Origin: Desulfonema magnum
GTDB lineage: Bacteria; Desulfobacterota; Desulfobacteria; Desulfobacterales; 4be13
Direction of reading: 5' to 3'
DNA length: 64,000 bases
NCBI RefSeq assembly: GCF_017377395.1
Contig: NZ_CP061800.1
Span: forward strand, 7,151,633-7,215,632
The notes under the pieces were generated by a model. It did not search any database. It was not told the DNA's origin and saw only the letters and a program-made list of their open reading frames with translations. Position 1 is the stretch's first letter, and each line of letters starts with the position of its first letter. The position numbers and the translations under genes were made by a program. Shown one piece after another: positions 9,288-18,416 of the stretch.

Positions 9288-10506
9288 TATGAAAAGAGCC
9301 CTTGAGGGGATTGTTGTATGCGATTTTTCATGGGTCGGTGCGGGTCCTATCACAACAAATGTTCTGGGACAGTGCGGCGCGGAGATCATTAAGATTGAAA
9401 GCACAAAACGTCCTGATATCCTCAGAAAAGGAGGCCCCTTTAAAGACGGAGTTGCCGAGGGATTGGAACGCAGCGGCTATTTTGCAAACCGGAACCCCAA
9501 TAAAAAATGTATCTCATTAAACATGAGTCATCCCAAAGCCCGTGATGTCGCGATCCGTTTAATAAAGAAAAGCGATATTATCATTAACAACTTTCGTGTG
9601 GGCCAGATGGAAAAATGGAACCTGGGATGGGAGGATGTCAAAGAAATGAATCCTCGCATTATTTATGTGACCATGAGTCTCCAGGGGATCACAGGGCCTC
9701 ATAAAGCCTATATGGGCTACGGAGTCAATCTGAATGCCTTGTGCGGGCTGACCGAGCGGGCAGGCATGCCCGGGGAAAACCCCTTTGGAACCGGCACAAA
9801 CTATACAGATCATGTCATGGTCCCGGGTCATACACTGTTCGGCATCATGGCCGCGTTGCTGCAACGCGAGCAGACCGGGGAAGGACAGACCGTGGCGGTA
9901 TCCCAGTTGGAATCTGCCATCAGCATGAAGCCCACGGATGCCATGGCTTACGCGGGCAGCGGTGAGATTTTAGGGCCTCTGGGATATGGGGATCCTGATG
10001 CAGCTCCTCACGGGGTCTATACCACCCTCGGGTACCGGAAATGGATTGCCATCGGTGTTTTCAACGAAGATGAGTGGTTCTCACTTAAAAAAGTGATGGG
10101 GAATCCGGAATGGGCCGAAGATGAGAAGTTCTCAACTTTTGCCAGCCGTAAGGAAAATGAGGCAGAACTGAACGCAAATATTGAAGCATGGACCAGAGAC
10201 AAATACTCAGACTGGCTCATGAAAGAACTGCTTCAAAATGGCGTAAAAGCTGGCGTTGTAAATGACTCCCGAAGTGCTATTGAAGACGATCATATGCGGG
10301 AGCGCGGATTCTGGTCCTATCTTGATCATCCTGTTGTGGGTTCCGCACTGTATAACCGGGCCCCCATCATGTTTTCCAAAACACCGATAGAGATGCGGAC
10401 TGCGGCCCCGTTGCTGGGCGAGCATACCAAAGAAGTTCTGACCGGACTGCTGGAGTACTCAGAGGAAGAAATTGAGCAGCTCACAGCCGAAGATGTGCTG
10501 ACTTAA
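9277..10506 (+). CDS. bbsF: class III CoA-transferase subunit (BbsF-like)
   Basis: 409-residue CaiB/BaiF protein with start GIVVCDFSWVGAGP and a candidate catalytic aspartate at residue 178 in NYTDHVMVPGH. It overlaps bbsE by 11 bp, with AAGGAGG inside the end of bbsE. Together with BbsE it should transfer CoA from succinyl-CoA to the arylsuccinate. The N-terminal motif and the full length agree with known BbsF proteins. The ATG at 9277 follows the ribosome site and is preferred over the second methionine four codons later. Confidence 0.9.
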   Translation: MLANMKRALEGIVVCDFSWVGAGPITTNVLGQCGAEIIKIESTKRPDILRKGGPFKDGVAEGLERSGYFANRNPNKKCISLNMSHPKARDVAIRLIKKSDIIINNFRVGQMEKWNLGWEDVKEMNPRIIYVTMSLQGITGPHKAYMGYGVNLNALCGLTERAGMPGENPFGTGTNYTDHVMVPGHTLFGIMAALLQREQTGEGQTVAVSQLESAISMKPTDAMAYAGSGEILGPLGYGDPDAAPHGVYTTLGYRKWIAIGVFNEDEWFSLKKVMGNPEWAEDEKFSTFASRKENEAELNANIEAWTRDKYSDWLMKELLQNGVKAGVVNDSRSAIEDDHMRERGFWSYLDHPVVGSALYNRAPIMFSKTPIEMRTAAPLLGEHTKEVLTGLLEYSEEEIEQLTAEDVLT

Positions 10507-10510
10507 AAAG

Positions 10511-10540
10511 GGTGTTAGGTGTCAGGTGTCAGGTGTTAAG
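10511..10540 (+). repeat. heptamer tandem repeat GGTGTYA, four copies
   Basis: Between bbsF and bbsG a run reads GGTGTTA, GGTGTCA, GGTGTCA, GGTGTTA with period seven. It belongs to the locus-variable heptamer repeats seen throughout the window. A short downstream echo GGAATTTGGAATTTATAATT lies at about 10575-10594. Confidence 0.8.
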
Positions 10541-10620
10541 TTTTCTGTCATCCAAAAGCCGGACAGCAAATTCGGAATTTGGAATTTATAATTTATTTGA
10601 TTAATTAGGGAGTCTTATAT

Positions 10621-11850
10621 ATGGATTTTGCAGTTCCTGAAGAATATATGATGCTGAAAGAGGCCATGCGGGAGTTCGTGAAAAGAGAAATGATGCCTCT
10701 GGAAAAAACCCTCCTTGAACGGGATATGAGTTTGTGGACCGAGCCGGGCCCGCTGATTCCCAAAGATGACAAAGAGCGGTTGTTGGCAAAGTCAAAAGAA
10801 TTAGGTTTCTGGGGACTTGAGGTTGAAGAGAAGTTTGGCGGACAGGGCCTGGGAATGCTGGCAAAGACCATGGTCATGGAAGAAATGAGCAAGTGTCTGG
10901 TGGGATTTTCTCCTCACGGGTTCATGCTGCCCCCGGATGCGCCCAACCTTTATTATTTGCATGCGTGTTGCCAGGAAAGCCAGCGGGACAAATACTTTGT
11001 GCCTTACTGCAATAATGAGCTTGACTCTGCCATGGCAGCCACGGAACCCGGAGCCGGATCCGATGTCAGCGGCCTGAAAACAACCGCGGTCCGTAAGGGA
11101 GACAAATGGGTCATCAATGGCACAAAAACTTTTATCAGCAAATGTGACAAATCCAATGTGTTTTTTATTCTGATTGCCGTAACAGACAAAGAGGCTTCCA
11201 CAAGGGATAAATTTACAGCCTTTATTATTGACAAAGACATGCCCGGGGTGAGAATCGGAAAAGAGATTCCCGTCATCGGCGCGATGCCGACCTGGGACCT
11301 GATCCTGGAAGATGTCGAAGTCGGAGATGAGGCGATTTTGGGTGAAGTGGGCAAGGCTTTTATTCCCTTACAGAACCGTTTTGGCGTAAGGCGCATCGAA
11401 CTGGCATCCCGCTGCACAGGCATGGCCGAAAGACTGATCCAGATGATGATTGACCAGGCCAATACCCGTACCACATTTGGCAAACTTCTGGGCGACCGTC
11501 AGACCATACAGAACTGGATCGCGGATTCCACCATGGAGTTGGAAAGTACCCGGCTGCTGCTTTACTATGCCGCGTGGAAATCCGACCAGGGTTACACAGA
11601 CCTTCGTACCGAAGGCTCCTCCCTCAAAGTGCTGGCAACTGAAATGCTCTCAAAGGTGGCGGACAGAGCAATCCAGATGCACGGCGGCGTAGGGCTTTCA
11701 AAAGAACTGGGGATCGAGTATGTGGCCAGAATGGTCAGAATCTGGCGGATATTGGAAGGACCTTCGGAAATCCACAGATGGACCATTGCACGATCATTGT
11801 TGCGGGAGAAAAAGCCGTACAATATTTTTATCATGGAAAAAGAGCAATAA
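10621..11850 (+). CDS. bbsG: acyl-CoA dehydrogenase for arylsuccinyl-CoA (BbsG-like)
   Basis: 409-residue FAD acyl-CoA dehydrogenase. It has the N-terminal helical domain, the central AATEPGAGSDVSG flavin motif and the C-terminal domain with QMHGGVGLSKELGIE. The catalytic base is the glutamate near residue 383 in EGPSEIHRW. In the Bbs pathway it makes the unsaturated E-phenylitaconyl-CoA analogue and passes electrons to ETF, whose genes lie downstream. The 114-bp gap before it contains heptamer repeats. Family assignment is firm; the exact substrate is inferred from the operon. Confidence 0.9.
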   Translation: MDFAVPEEYMMLKEAMREFVKREMMPLEKTLLERDMSLWTEPGPLIPKDDKERLLAKSKELGFWGLEVEEKFGGQGLGMLAKTMVMEEMSKCLVGFSPHGFMLPPDAPNLYYLHACCQESQRDKYFVPYCNNELDSAMAATEPGAGSDVSGLKTTAVRKGDKWVINGTKTFISKCDKSNVFFILIAVTDKEASTRDKFTAFIIDKDMPGVRIGKEIPVIGAMPTWDLILEDVEVGDEAILGEVGKAFIPLQNRFGVRRIELASRCTGMAERLIQMMIDQANTRTTFGKLLGDRQTIQNWIADSTMELESTRLLLYYAAWKSDQGYTDLRTEGSSLKVLATEMLSKVADRAIQMHGGVGLSKELGIEYVARMVRIWRILEGPSEIHRWTIARSLLREKKPYNIFIMEKEQ

Positions 11851-11867
11851 AATTGTTAATCGCTGAT

Positions 11868-11970
11868 GTTCAGGATTGTCCTGTCATTCCTACGAAAGGG
11901 GGAATCCCTCTTCTCTTTAAGGATTCCTGCTTTCGCAGAAATGACAGGTCCGAAAGCCTGAACATCGGGT
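11868..11970. repeat. palindromic element, family A (GTCATTCCTGCGAAAG type), diverged copy
   Basis: Between bbsG and bbsH there is an imperfect inverted repeat. Outer arms are GATGTTCAGGATTGTCCTGTCATTCC and its counterpart ending in CCTGAACATC, enclosing the core CTTTCGCAGAAATGACAGG. It matches the dispersed element at 18417, 27718, 27952, 46335 and 50172 but is more decayed. Confidence 0.75.
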
Positions 11971-11995
11971 AACACAAGGATAAGGAGCATAAAAA

Positions 11996-12766
11996 ATGGG
12001 TGTAGATTTCAAAAAAGAGAATCATGTCGCGTACATCACACTGAACCGGCCCGAGGCCATGAATTCTTTAGACCCTGAATCTGTTGACGCATTGTTCAAT
12101 ATTTGGACAGAAGTGAAAAATGATGATGATATCCGGGTGGCTGTACTGACAGGAGCCGGTGAAAAATCCTTTTGCACTGGCACAGATATGAAAAAGACAC
12201 CGCCGCCCGAAGAGTGTATGGCAGCGATTTATCTTCGGGACGGACAGCCCATTGTTCCGCATATGAAAATGTGGAAGCCTATCATTGCCGCGATTAACGG
12301 TTACGCCATTGGCGGCGGACTGGAAATGGCCCTGGCATGTGATCTGAGAATATGCAGTTCCAAGGCGAAATTCGGTCTGACAGAGGTGAAAGTGGCAAGT
12401 CTGGCAGGATTGAACGGGACACAGTGCCTCCCTCGCGCAATTCCCCAGGCTGTGGCCATGAAAATGCTTCTCACCGGAGAAATGATTGACTCACAGGAAG
12501 CCCATCGGGTCGGACTGGTCAGTGATGTGGTGGAACCGGACGAACTCCTGAATCTGGCCACGAAATATGCGGAGCGAATTGCAAACAACGCACCGTTGAG
12601 CGTAAAGGCTGCCAAACAGGCCATCGTCATGGGTCTGGATATGCCGCTTGAAAACGGAATTGCCTTTTCCCATCTGCTCTGGGGTGTGCTGAGAGATACC
12701 GAAGATCGGAAGGAAGGATTCAAGGCATTTGGTGAAAAGAGACCTCCGGAGTATAAGGGGAAATAA
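11996..12766 (+). CDS. bbsH: enoyl-CoA hydratase (BbsH-like)
   Basis: 256-residue crotonase-fold protein. The oxyanion-hole segments SFCTGTDM and NGYAIGGGLEMALACD are present, and the later catalytic glutamate position is kept in FGLTEVKVASLAG. It would add water to the unsaturated arylitaconyl-CoA. ATAAGGAG ribosome site at 11981-11988. Last of the bbsA-H set, in the classical order. Confidence 0.9.
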   Translation: MGVDFKKENHVAYITLNRPEAMNSLDPESVDALFNIWTEVKNDDDIRVAVLTGAGEKSFCTGTDMKKTPPPEECMAAIYLRDGQPIVPHMKMWKPIIAAINGYAIGGGLEMALACDLRICSSKAKFGLTEVKVASLAGLNGTQCLPRAIPQAVAMKMLLTGEMIDSQEAHRVGLVSDVVEPDELLNLATKYAERIANNAPLSVKAAKQAIVMGLDMPLENGIAFSHLLWGVLRDTEDRKEGFKAFGEKRPPEYKGK

Positions 12767-12793
12767 ATTGTTTCCTTTGTTAAAAAGTGTCCG

Positions 12794-12833
12794 AGTTGTT
12801 AGTTGTTAAGTTGTTAGTTGTTAAGTTGTTAAG
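12794..12833 (+). repeat. heptamer-type repeat GTTGTTA, five copies
   Basis: The spacer between bbsH and etfB contains GTTGTTA units with an extra A after the second and fourth units, giving a 7/8-base period. A weak inverted copy of the following CCGGAGG-rich text (TGTCCGGAGG against CATCCGGACA) is seen at 12846-12871. Confidence 0.75.
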
Positions 12834-12890
12834 TGTCTGTGAGTGTCCGGAGGTCTTGTCTGAAACATCCGGACACTTCTTCCTAAAAGA

Positions 12891-13658
12891 ATGGGGGGTT
12901 ATATGCATATTGCGGTGTTGGCGAAAGTCGTACCCGATTATGAGGTCCCGGCAGGGGATTTTGAGTTATCAGATAATCGGGCGCACAGCAGATACACGAG
13001 AATGATGGGACTGTACGATGAAAATGCCATAGAAACAGGTGTACAGTTAAAAGAAAAATATTCAGCCTCGCTGACAATCATATCCTACGGCGCGGAAGAC
13101 GATATTCCGGTTCTGAGAAAAGCCATTGCAATGGGAGCCGAGAAACTCGTACTGGTTACGGGACAGTCAGATGATGCGTCGGTGATTGCCGCGAATCTCA
13201 AAATGGCCATTGACAATCTGGGCGATGTGGATCTGATCCTGGCAGGCCAGCAATCCGCAGATATGGACAGAGGGGTTGTCCATGGCACCTTAGCTGAAAT
13301 GCTGGGCCTCACCTTCATTCCCCAGGTCAGTAAGATCGAATCTGAGAACGGCGGATGGAAGATCAGCCAGCTTACAGAAACCGGGAGCCGCGACTTGCAG
13401 TTCAATGGCAAAGGTGTGTTCTCCATTACCAGTATCCCGGAGAATGTGCCTCGCATCCCCGCGGTTCGGGCTATTTTTGCCGCAAAGAAAAAACCAGTGG
13501 AGAAAGTCGCGGAAGTTGAAAGTAATGCCATGGGAATTGAAGAAGTTTCCGTGGAAATCCCAACAATGGATTCGGTATGTGAATTTTTGCCGGTGGAAGA
13601 TGTGGGAGAAACCGTAAAAACATTACTGACAAAACTGAGGGAGGAGCGATATCTATGA
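12891..13658 (+). CDS. etfB: electron transfer flavoprotein beta subunit
   Basis: 255-residue ETF beta domain. It starts MGGYMHIAVLAKVVPDYEVP and has the ENAIETGVQLKEK and AGQQSADMDRGVVHGTLAE segments of the family. ETF accepts electrons from acyl-CoA dehydrogenases, here most likely BbsG. The ATG at 12891 is chosen by length; the internal ATG at 12903 (MHIAVLAKVV) fits the family N-terminus better and has GGGGG upstream, so the true start may be 12903. Its stop overlaps etfA by four bases. Confidence 0.9.
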   Translation: MGGYMHIAVLAKVVPDYEVPAGDFELSDNRAHSRYTRMMGLYDENAIETGVQLKEKYSASLTIISYGAEDDIPVLRKAIAMGAEKLVLVTGQSDDASVIAANLKMAIDNLGDVDLILAGQQSADMDRGVVHGTLAEMLGLTFIPQVSKIESENGGWKISQLTETGSRDLQFNGKGVFSITSIPENVPRIPAVRAIFAAKKKPVEKVAEVESNAMGIEEVSVEIPTMDSVCEFLPVEDVGETVKTLLTKLREERYL

Positions 13659-14539
13659 AAACACTTATTGTTGAAATCATTGAACCCAAAAGACTTGGCG
13701 AATTGGTTACGGTCAGTAAGGAATTTTGTGACACGCCGGATATCGTTGCGCTCGGGGCGGGAGATGTTCCGGGAGTCTATAACAAAGCGTGGCAGACTGA
13801 AGAAACCATATCCGCAAATCTGGTCCCGGCCATTGCCGAACTGATTCAGAAAGAAGAATACCAAGTCGTTCTGTTCAGCGCCTCAACCGTGGGAGCAGGA
13901 CTTGCCGGACCTGTCGCAGCCAAACTTTCAGCGTCCGTTGTTTCCGAGGTGATCGGCATTGAACCTGATCTTGTGGTCAGGCGTCCCATGTACGGCGGCA
14001 AGGCTGTGGCAACATATAAGATTACCGCAACGCCCGCGATTCTCACCATAAGAAGAAAATATTTTGAACCTGCCGAATTGGAAGGAACAACAGCGGCTGA
14101 GACGCTGACCATTGCAGAGCCTCTGGTAAGCCTGATTGCGGAAAAGCAGGAAAAATCAGAAGGTGTCCCCCTTGAGGACGCGGAAGTGGTTGTCTCCGGC
14201 GGCAGAGGCATGGGCGGCCCGGATAATTTTTCCATGTTGCAGGAGATGGCGGAGATTCTCAAAGGCGCGGTCGGTGCGTCAAGGGGTGCCGTGGATGAAG
14301 GCTGGGCTGCTCCGACACTCCAGATCGGTCAGACCGGAAAGATCGTTGCCCCGGGTGTCTATTTCGCAGTCGGAATATCCGGCGCAAGCCAGCATCTGGC
14401 AGGTATTGCCAATGCCAAATGTGTGGTGGCGATTAATAAGGATGAGGAAGCCAATATCTTCAAGCGCGCCCGCTTCGGAATCATCGCTGATTATAAGAAG
14501 ATTATGCCCGCGCTGAATAACGTACTGAGAGAGGAGTAA
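13655..14539 (+). CDS. etfA: electron transfer flavoprotein alpha subunit
   Basis: 294-residue ETF alpha chain with the C-terminal FAD-binding signature: VVSGGRGMGG, APTLQIGQTGKIVAP, YFAVGISGASQHLAG and INKDEEANIF. ATGA overlap with etfB shows translational coupling, and only three bases separate it from the membrane oxidoreductase. The three genes form an electron-transfer module serving BbsG. Confidence 0.95.
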   Translation: MKTLIVEIIEPKRLGELVTVSKEFCDTPDIVALGAGDVPGVYNKAWQTEETISANLVPAIAELIQKEEYQVVLFSASTVGAGLAGPVAAKLSASVVSEVIGIEPDLVVRRPMYGGKAVATYKITATPAILTIRRKYFEPAELEGTTAAETLTIAEPLVSLIAEKQEKSEGVPLEDAEVVVSGGRGMGGPDNFSMLQEMAEILKGAVGASRGAVDEGWAAPTLQIGQTGKIVAPGVYFAVGISGASQHLAGIANAKCVVAINKDEEANIFKRARFGIIADYKKIMPALNNVLREE

Positions 14540-14542
14540 TAA

Positions 14543-16579
14543 ATGGGACGGATTCCCTATTGGAACATCAGCTATGGCATTCTGATTGATGCGTTCGCGA
14601 TTCCGTTTGTCGCGCTTTTTGTTTATGGGATGTATCGCTGGTGGAAACTGATACGCCAGGGAAGGGCCAGAATCAGGCCGGATTTTCCTGGCAAACTGGG
14701 TCCGATATATCTCCGTGCGTTATTTACAAAAGGAATTCTGGGGACAAAAATATATAAGAAGCCCTATACGGGCATCGCCCACGGCTGCCTGTTCTGGGGA
14801 ATGGTTCTCCTGTTTATCGGGACGGCGCTGGTATTTCTTAATGTTTTGTTTGGTGTGCCTGTCTTCAACGGAATCTTTAACCGCTGGTTTATGTCATTTA
14901 CGCTTGACCTCGCGGGATTGGCCGCACTGGGCGGACTCCTTTTTCTGCTGATCCGAAGAGGCTTTTTTTCGCCGGAAAGATTAACTGTTCCTAAAGAGCG
15001 GAACGGATTCATTTCCATTGTCATTCTGCTGGGACTTATTCTTGTTACCGGTTTTCTGGCCGAGGCAGCCAGAATCGCCTATAACGGAACCGATCCGGGA
15101 GCATTTGTGGGGAACTGGCTGGCTCAGAACACGCCGCTTGCCCATCTCGCTGCCGGCAGCATTACCCCGGACGTGATTGCCGGAACCTGGTTTCCGCCGC
15201 TGTTCGGAGATACGCAGGGCTGGCTTGTTTTTCATCAGTATATGTGGTGGATGCATGGTCTGCTTGCTCTGGCATTTATTGCATATATTCCGTATTCTCC
15301 CTTGGTGCATGTTGTCCTGGCTCCGGTCAATGCGGCCCTCGCGGATCCGCTTCCCGGACCCAAAATGGGCGTGATGGATTTCTCCTCTTTTGAAGACGAA
15401 GAGGCTGAAGATACACCGCCGCTGGGCGCGGCCAAGCTCACGGATTTCACTTATAAACGACTGATTGATTATACCACATGCCTCTGGTGCGGAAGATGTC
15501 ATGAAGTCTGTCCTGCTGCCCAGACAGGAAAAACGCTTTCCCCCAAAGGGGTGATGGTCACACTTGCGGAATACCTGCAACAGGGGAAATTAGAGGACGA
15601 ATCTTTGGTGGACGCGGTCTCCAGTGACGCGGTATTCAGCTGTACCACATGCGCAGCCTGTATGGAAGCATGTCCGGTCTGCATTAATCAGCCAAAGACC
15701 ATTATGAAACTGCGGCAGCATCTTATTATGGAACGGTCCGAAATTCCCGAACTCATGGGCAAAGCGCACAGCAGCCTTGAACTGAGACAGCATCCCTTTT
15801 TCGGAACCGGTGCGGGCCAGAAAGACTGGCGTAAGGACTTGGAAGTCCCGATCTTTGAAGCCGGAAAAACAGAATATCTCTTGTGGATCGGATGCTCAGT
15901 CACATATGAGGAACGCGCCCAGAAGATTGCGCGGGAAATGGTGAACATCCTGGACCATGCCGGCGTTTCTTACGGTATTCTTGAAGAAGCACGCTGTACA
16001 GGCGATCCTGCCAAACAAATGGGAAACGAGTTTCTGTTTAACGAACTTGCAGAACAGAATATTGAAGAGTTCTCAGAACTCGGGGTAAAGAAGATTATCA
16101 CCTTATGTCCCCATTGTTATAACAGTTTTGTCCGTCATTATTCCAAACTGGGCGGTGTATATGAAGTCACGCCGCATTCTGTATTTATAAAAGTGCTGAT
16201 GGAGTCAGGAAAACTGAACCTTACAAAAAGCACAAAAACGATCTGCTATCACGACCCATGTTACCTGGGAAGGCGGAACAACATCCTTGATGAGCCGCGT
16301 GAGGTTGTTTCTTCCATCGGAGAACTTGTTGAGATGCCCAGAAACAGAAGAGAAAGCTTTTGCTGCGGCGGCGGCGGCGGCAACTACTGGGCAGAAGAAG
16401 AAGGAACGAGAATCAATCAGGTCAGAACCAGAGAAGCACTTGACACAAACGCTGATGTTATTGCCACAGCCTGCCCCTTTTGTCTTCTCATGATCACCGA
16501 TGGTTCAAAAAAGTTTACAGAAGAGCAGAAGGCGTTTGACATTGCGGAATTGGTCAGTATGCAGTTGAAGGATGATTAA
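14543..16579 (+). CDS. membrane Fe-S oxidoreductase, EtfAB:menaquinone oxidoreductase (Emo) type
   Basis: 678 residues. The N-terminal half has about five to six membrane segments of the NarI-like haem b fold (residues about 10-270). Two [4Fe-4S] motifs follow, CLWCGRCHEVCP and CTTCAACMEACP. The C-terminal half has two CCG-type cysteine domains (LCPHCYNSF, CYHDPCYLGRR, SFCCGGGGGNYW, TACPFCLLM) as in HdrD/GlpC. Proteins of this build pass electrons from reduced ETF to menaquinone in Geobacter and syntrophs. Position directly after etfBA supports that role. Located in the cytoplasmic membrane. Confidence 0.88.
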   Translation: MGRIPYWNISYGILIDAFAIPFVALFVYGMYRWWKLIRQGRARIRPDFPGKLGPIYLRALFTKGILGTKIYKKPYTGIAHGCLFWGMVLLFIGTALVFLNVLFGVPVFNGIFNRWFMSFTLDLAGLAALGGLLFLLIRRGFFSPERLTVPKERNGFISIVILLGLILVTGFLAEAARIAYNGTDPGAFVGNWLAQNTPLAHLAAGSITPDVIAGTWFPPLFGDTQGWLVFHQYMWWMHGLLALAFIAYIPYSPLVHVVLAPVNAALADPLPGPKMGVMDFSSFEDEEAEDTPPLGAAKLTDFTYKRLIDYTTCLWCGRCHEVCPAAQTGKTLSPKGVMVTLAEYLQQGKLEDESLVDAVSSDAVFSCTTCAACMEACPVCINQPKTIMKLRQHLIMERSEIPELMGKAHSSLELRQHPFFGTGAGQKDWRKDLEVPIFEAGKTEYLLWIGCSVTYEERAQKIAREMVNILDHAGVSYGILEEARCTGDPAKQMGNEFLFNELAEQNIEEFSELGVKKIITLCPHCYNSFVRHYSKLGGVYEVTPHSVFIKVLMESGKLNLTKSTKTICYHDPCYLGRRNNILDEPREVVSSIGELVEMPRNRRESFCCGGGGGNYWAEEEGTRINQVRTREALDTNADVIATACPFCLLMITDGSKKFTEEQKAFDIAELVSMQLKDD

Positions 16580-16584
16580 AAAAA

Positions 16585-16663
16585 GGTGTTAGGTGTTAAG
16601 TGTTAGGTGTTAGGTGTTAGATGGTCGGAGCTTATTTTTCCTAACACCTAACACCTAACACTT
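16585..16663. repeat. heptamer repeat with inverted counterpart, (GGTGTTA)5 ... (CTAACAC)3
   Basis: Directly after the oxidoreductase stop, five GGTGTTA-type heptamers are followed 28 bases later by three CTAACAC heptamers and CTTTCATA. The two tracts are reverse complements and can form a long hairpin with TTTTTCC in the loop side. It may end the bbs-etf transcript. The tail CCTAACACCTAACACCTAACAC then CTTTCATA matches the cassette framework described at 48.4-48.9 kb. Confidence 0.8.
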
Positions 16664-16847
16664 TCATAGTTGACAAAGCAACAACTTTTAAGATAATGTT
16701 TGTCCGAGCAAAAAGAGGGCAGGGTCTTTCCGTATATAAGAAACACTTTGAATATACAAAAAAATATATGGAAAAAACCCTTGCGCTTCTGTGGATAATC
16801 TTTTTCTTGAAGTCTATAATTTAAGATAATTTAAAGCGGAGGCAGAT

Positions 16848-17504
16848 ATGGGAAAAAAAGTAGGTGTTTTGTTGTCCGGTTGCGGCGTTTTTGACGGGGC
16901 TGAGATACATGAGGCTGTTTTAACCCTTCTTTACCTGGATCAGCAAGGGGCAGAGGCCGTATGTATGGCGCCGGATATCCCTCAGGCCCATGTGATCAAT
17001 CATCTCACACAGGAAGAAATGAATGAGACGCGGAACGTGCTGGTTGAATCCGCCAGGATTGCAAGAGGTGAGATTAAAAACATAAAAGAAGTAAAGAGCA
17101 ACGATATTGACGCGCTGATTCTGCCCGGAGGATTCGGGGCAGCGAAAAATCTGAGCGAGTTTGCATTCAAAGGCCCCGAAGGGGAAGTAAATCCCGATGT
17201 CAGACAACTGGTCAATGACATGGTGAACGCGGGCAAGCCTGTGGGCGCGCTCTGTATCGCACCGGCCACGCTTGGCATGGCCGTAAAAGAAAAAGCCCCG
17301 GAAATGACCATCGGAAAAGAAGAACAGGTCATCGGCGCATTGAACGCCATAGGGGTTAAACATAAAGTCTGCGCGGTGGATGAAATCGCGGTGGATGAAA
17401 AAAATAAAATTGTGACAACACCCGCTTATATGCTGGGACCTGGTATAAAAGACGTGGCAAAGGGCATAGAGAAGGTGGTCACACAGATTCTCTCCATGAT
17501 CTGA
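16848..17504 (+). CDS. elbB: ElbB-like DJ-1/PfpI superfamily protein
   Basis: 218 residues. The start VGVLLSGCGVFDGAEIHEAV and the nucleophile elbow GALCIAPATLGMAV identify the isoprenoid-associated glyoxalase ElbB branch of the DJ-1/PfpI family. The E. coli homologue has weak glyoxalase activity and was linked to isoprenoid yield; its true cellular role is unclear. AGCGGAGG ribosome site at 16834-16841. It stands alone after the bbs-etf operon. Confidence 0.85.
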   Translation: MGKKVGVLLSGCGVFDGAEIHEAVLTLLYLDQQGAEAVCMAPDIPQAHVINHLTQEEMNETRNVLVESARIARGEIKNIKEVKSNDIDALILPGGFGAAKNLSEFAFKGPEGEVNPDVRQLVNDMVNAGKPVGALCIAPATLGMAVKEKAPEMTIGKEEQVIGALNAIGVKHKVCAVDEIAVDEKNKIVTTPAYMLGPGIKDVAKGIEKVVTQILSMI

Positions 17505-17561
17505 TAAGGCTTTAGGCTTTATCATCAGATATTTTTTGGCTCATTCCTTTCCGTGCCAACC

Positions 17562-17660
17562 TGAAACTGGAAACTGGAAACTCGGAACAGCGACATAAGT
17601 ATATATGAAGCTTCTCTGAACATCCGGATAACCGATTTCAAGTTTCCAGTTTCAACTTTC
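17562..17660 (+). repeat. heptamer leader cassette upstream of the cyclic-nucleotide-binding gene
   Basis: Three GAAACTG-type heptamers and CGGAACA are followed by TATATATGAAG, AACATCCGGAT and an inverted heptamer tract TTCAAGT TTCCAGT TTCAACT ending just before the AAAGGAG site. The same order of parts precedes the TerD gene at 54636. The two tracts can pair around the ATCCGGAT palindrome. Confidence 0.75.
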
Positions 17661-17674
17661 AAAGGAGAACTCTC

Positions 17675-18124
17675 GTGGTTGATCCCAATATTCTAAAATC
17701 CATTCCATTTTTTGAAGAATTATCAGATGAAATGATTGAAAGACTGGTTTCTGTGGCCCAGCTGCAAAAATATGAAACAGGCGATTATCTGAATAAGAGA
17801 AAAAAAGCTGCTGATTATTTTTATATCATTCTGGAAGGCGAAATAAGCCTTCAGATGGAAAGTCTCACAGGCAAAACGGTTCGGCTGGAGACAATTTCAG
17901 TGGGAGGAGCCATTGGATTTTCATCCTTAATTGAGATGGAGAAAAAGGCATATCTCAGTGATGCAAAAACGTTGACACCGGTTACAGTGCTGCGTTTCCT
18001 GGCCGATGATCTCACACTCCTTTTTTATCAGGACTTTGAACTGGGCTTTCTGATTATGAAAAAAATAGCATTGGTTGCAAAACGCAGACTGATGTACAGA
18101 ACGCATCCGATACCGAAAGTATAG
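17675..18124 (+). CDS. small cyclic nucleotide-binding domain protein
   Basis: 149 residues with GTG start after AAAGGAG. It has the Crp/Fnr-like effector fold: LKSIPFFEELSDEMIERL, AQLQKYETGDYL, then FYIILEGEISLQ and a phosphate-cassette-like SVGGAIGFSSLI. The canonical arginine of cAMP-binding cassettes is not obvious. There is no helix-turn-helix, so it is a sensor or protein-interaction module rather than a transcription factor. AAAAGTC...GACTTTTTT at 18142-18174 may be its terminator. No functional partner is evident. Confidence 0.8.
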   Translation: MVDPNILKSIPFFEELSDEMIERLVSVAQLQKYETGDYLNKRKKAADYFYIILEGEISLQMESLTGKTVRLETISVGGAIGFSSLIEMEKKAYLSDAKTLTPVTVLRFLADDLTLLFYQDFELGFLIMKKIALVAKRRLMYRTHPIPKV

Positions 18125-18263
18125 AAATTTGTCCGGGAGCTTAAAAGTCAGGCACACTGTCAGACAGACTTTTTTCCCGTGTTGCAGTCCTTCCCCGCAG
18201 ATATTGATCTCATCATCTTTTCCGTCATCATAAACAACAAACCCCGTCTGTCCGTCACCTGAA

Positions 18264-18416
18264 TAAGTACCTAACCATAAGTTTTCGATATATTCCCGGG
18301 AAAGAAACCCGGGGTTTTTCCCGGAATGATCCGCCTCCGGTGAGGGAAAAACCCGGGCTTTTCCGCGGTTCACGGAAAAAAAGATGTATAAAAAATTTTT
18401 GATCGGGTACTTATCA
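18264..18416. repeat. composite palindrome, family B (AAGTACC / AAACCCGG type)
   Basis: The outer arms are TAAGTACC and GGGTACTTA, enclosing AAGAAACCCGGGGTTTTTCCC and its partner GGGAAAAACCCGGGCTTTT. The same architecture is found inverted at 23992-24139 and, interrupted, at 27705-27946. Its last 30 bases (18387-18416) are repeated exactly at 18565-18594 on the far side of an A element. Confidence 0.8.

Noticed and set aside
17927..18373. 148-codon minus-strand frame with SGDGQTGFVVYDDGKDDE
   Set aside because: Half of it is antisense to the cyclic-nucleotide-binding gene and the rest runs through a B repeat; no start signal.
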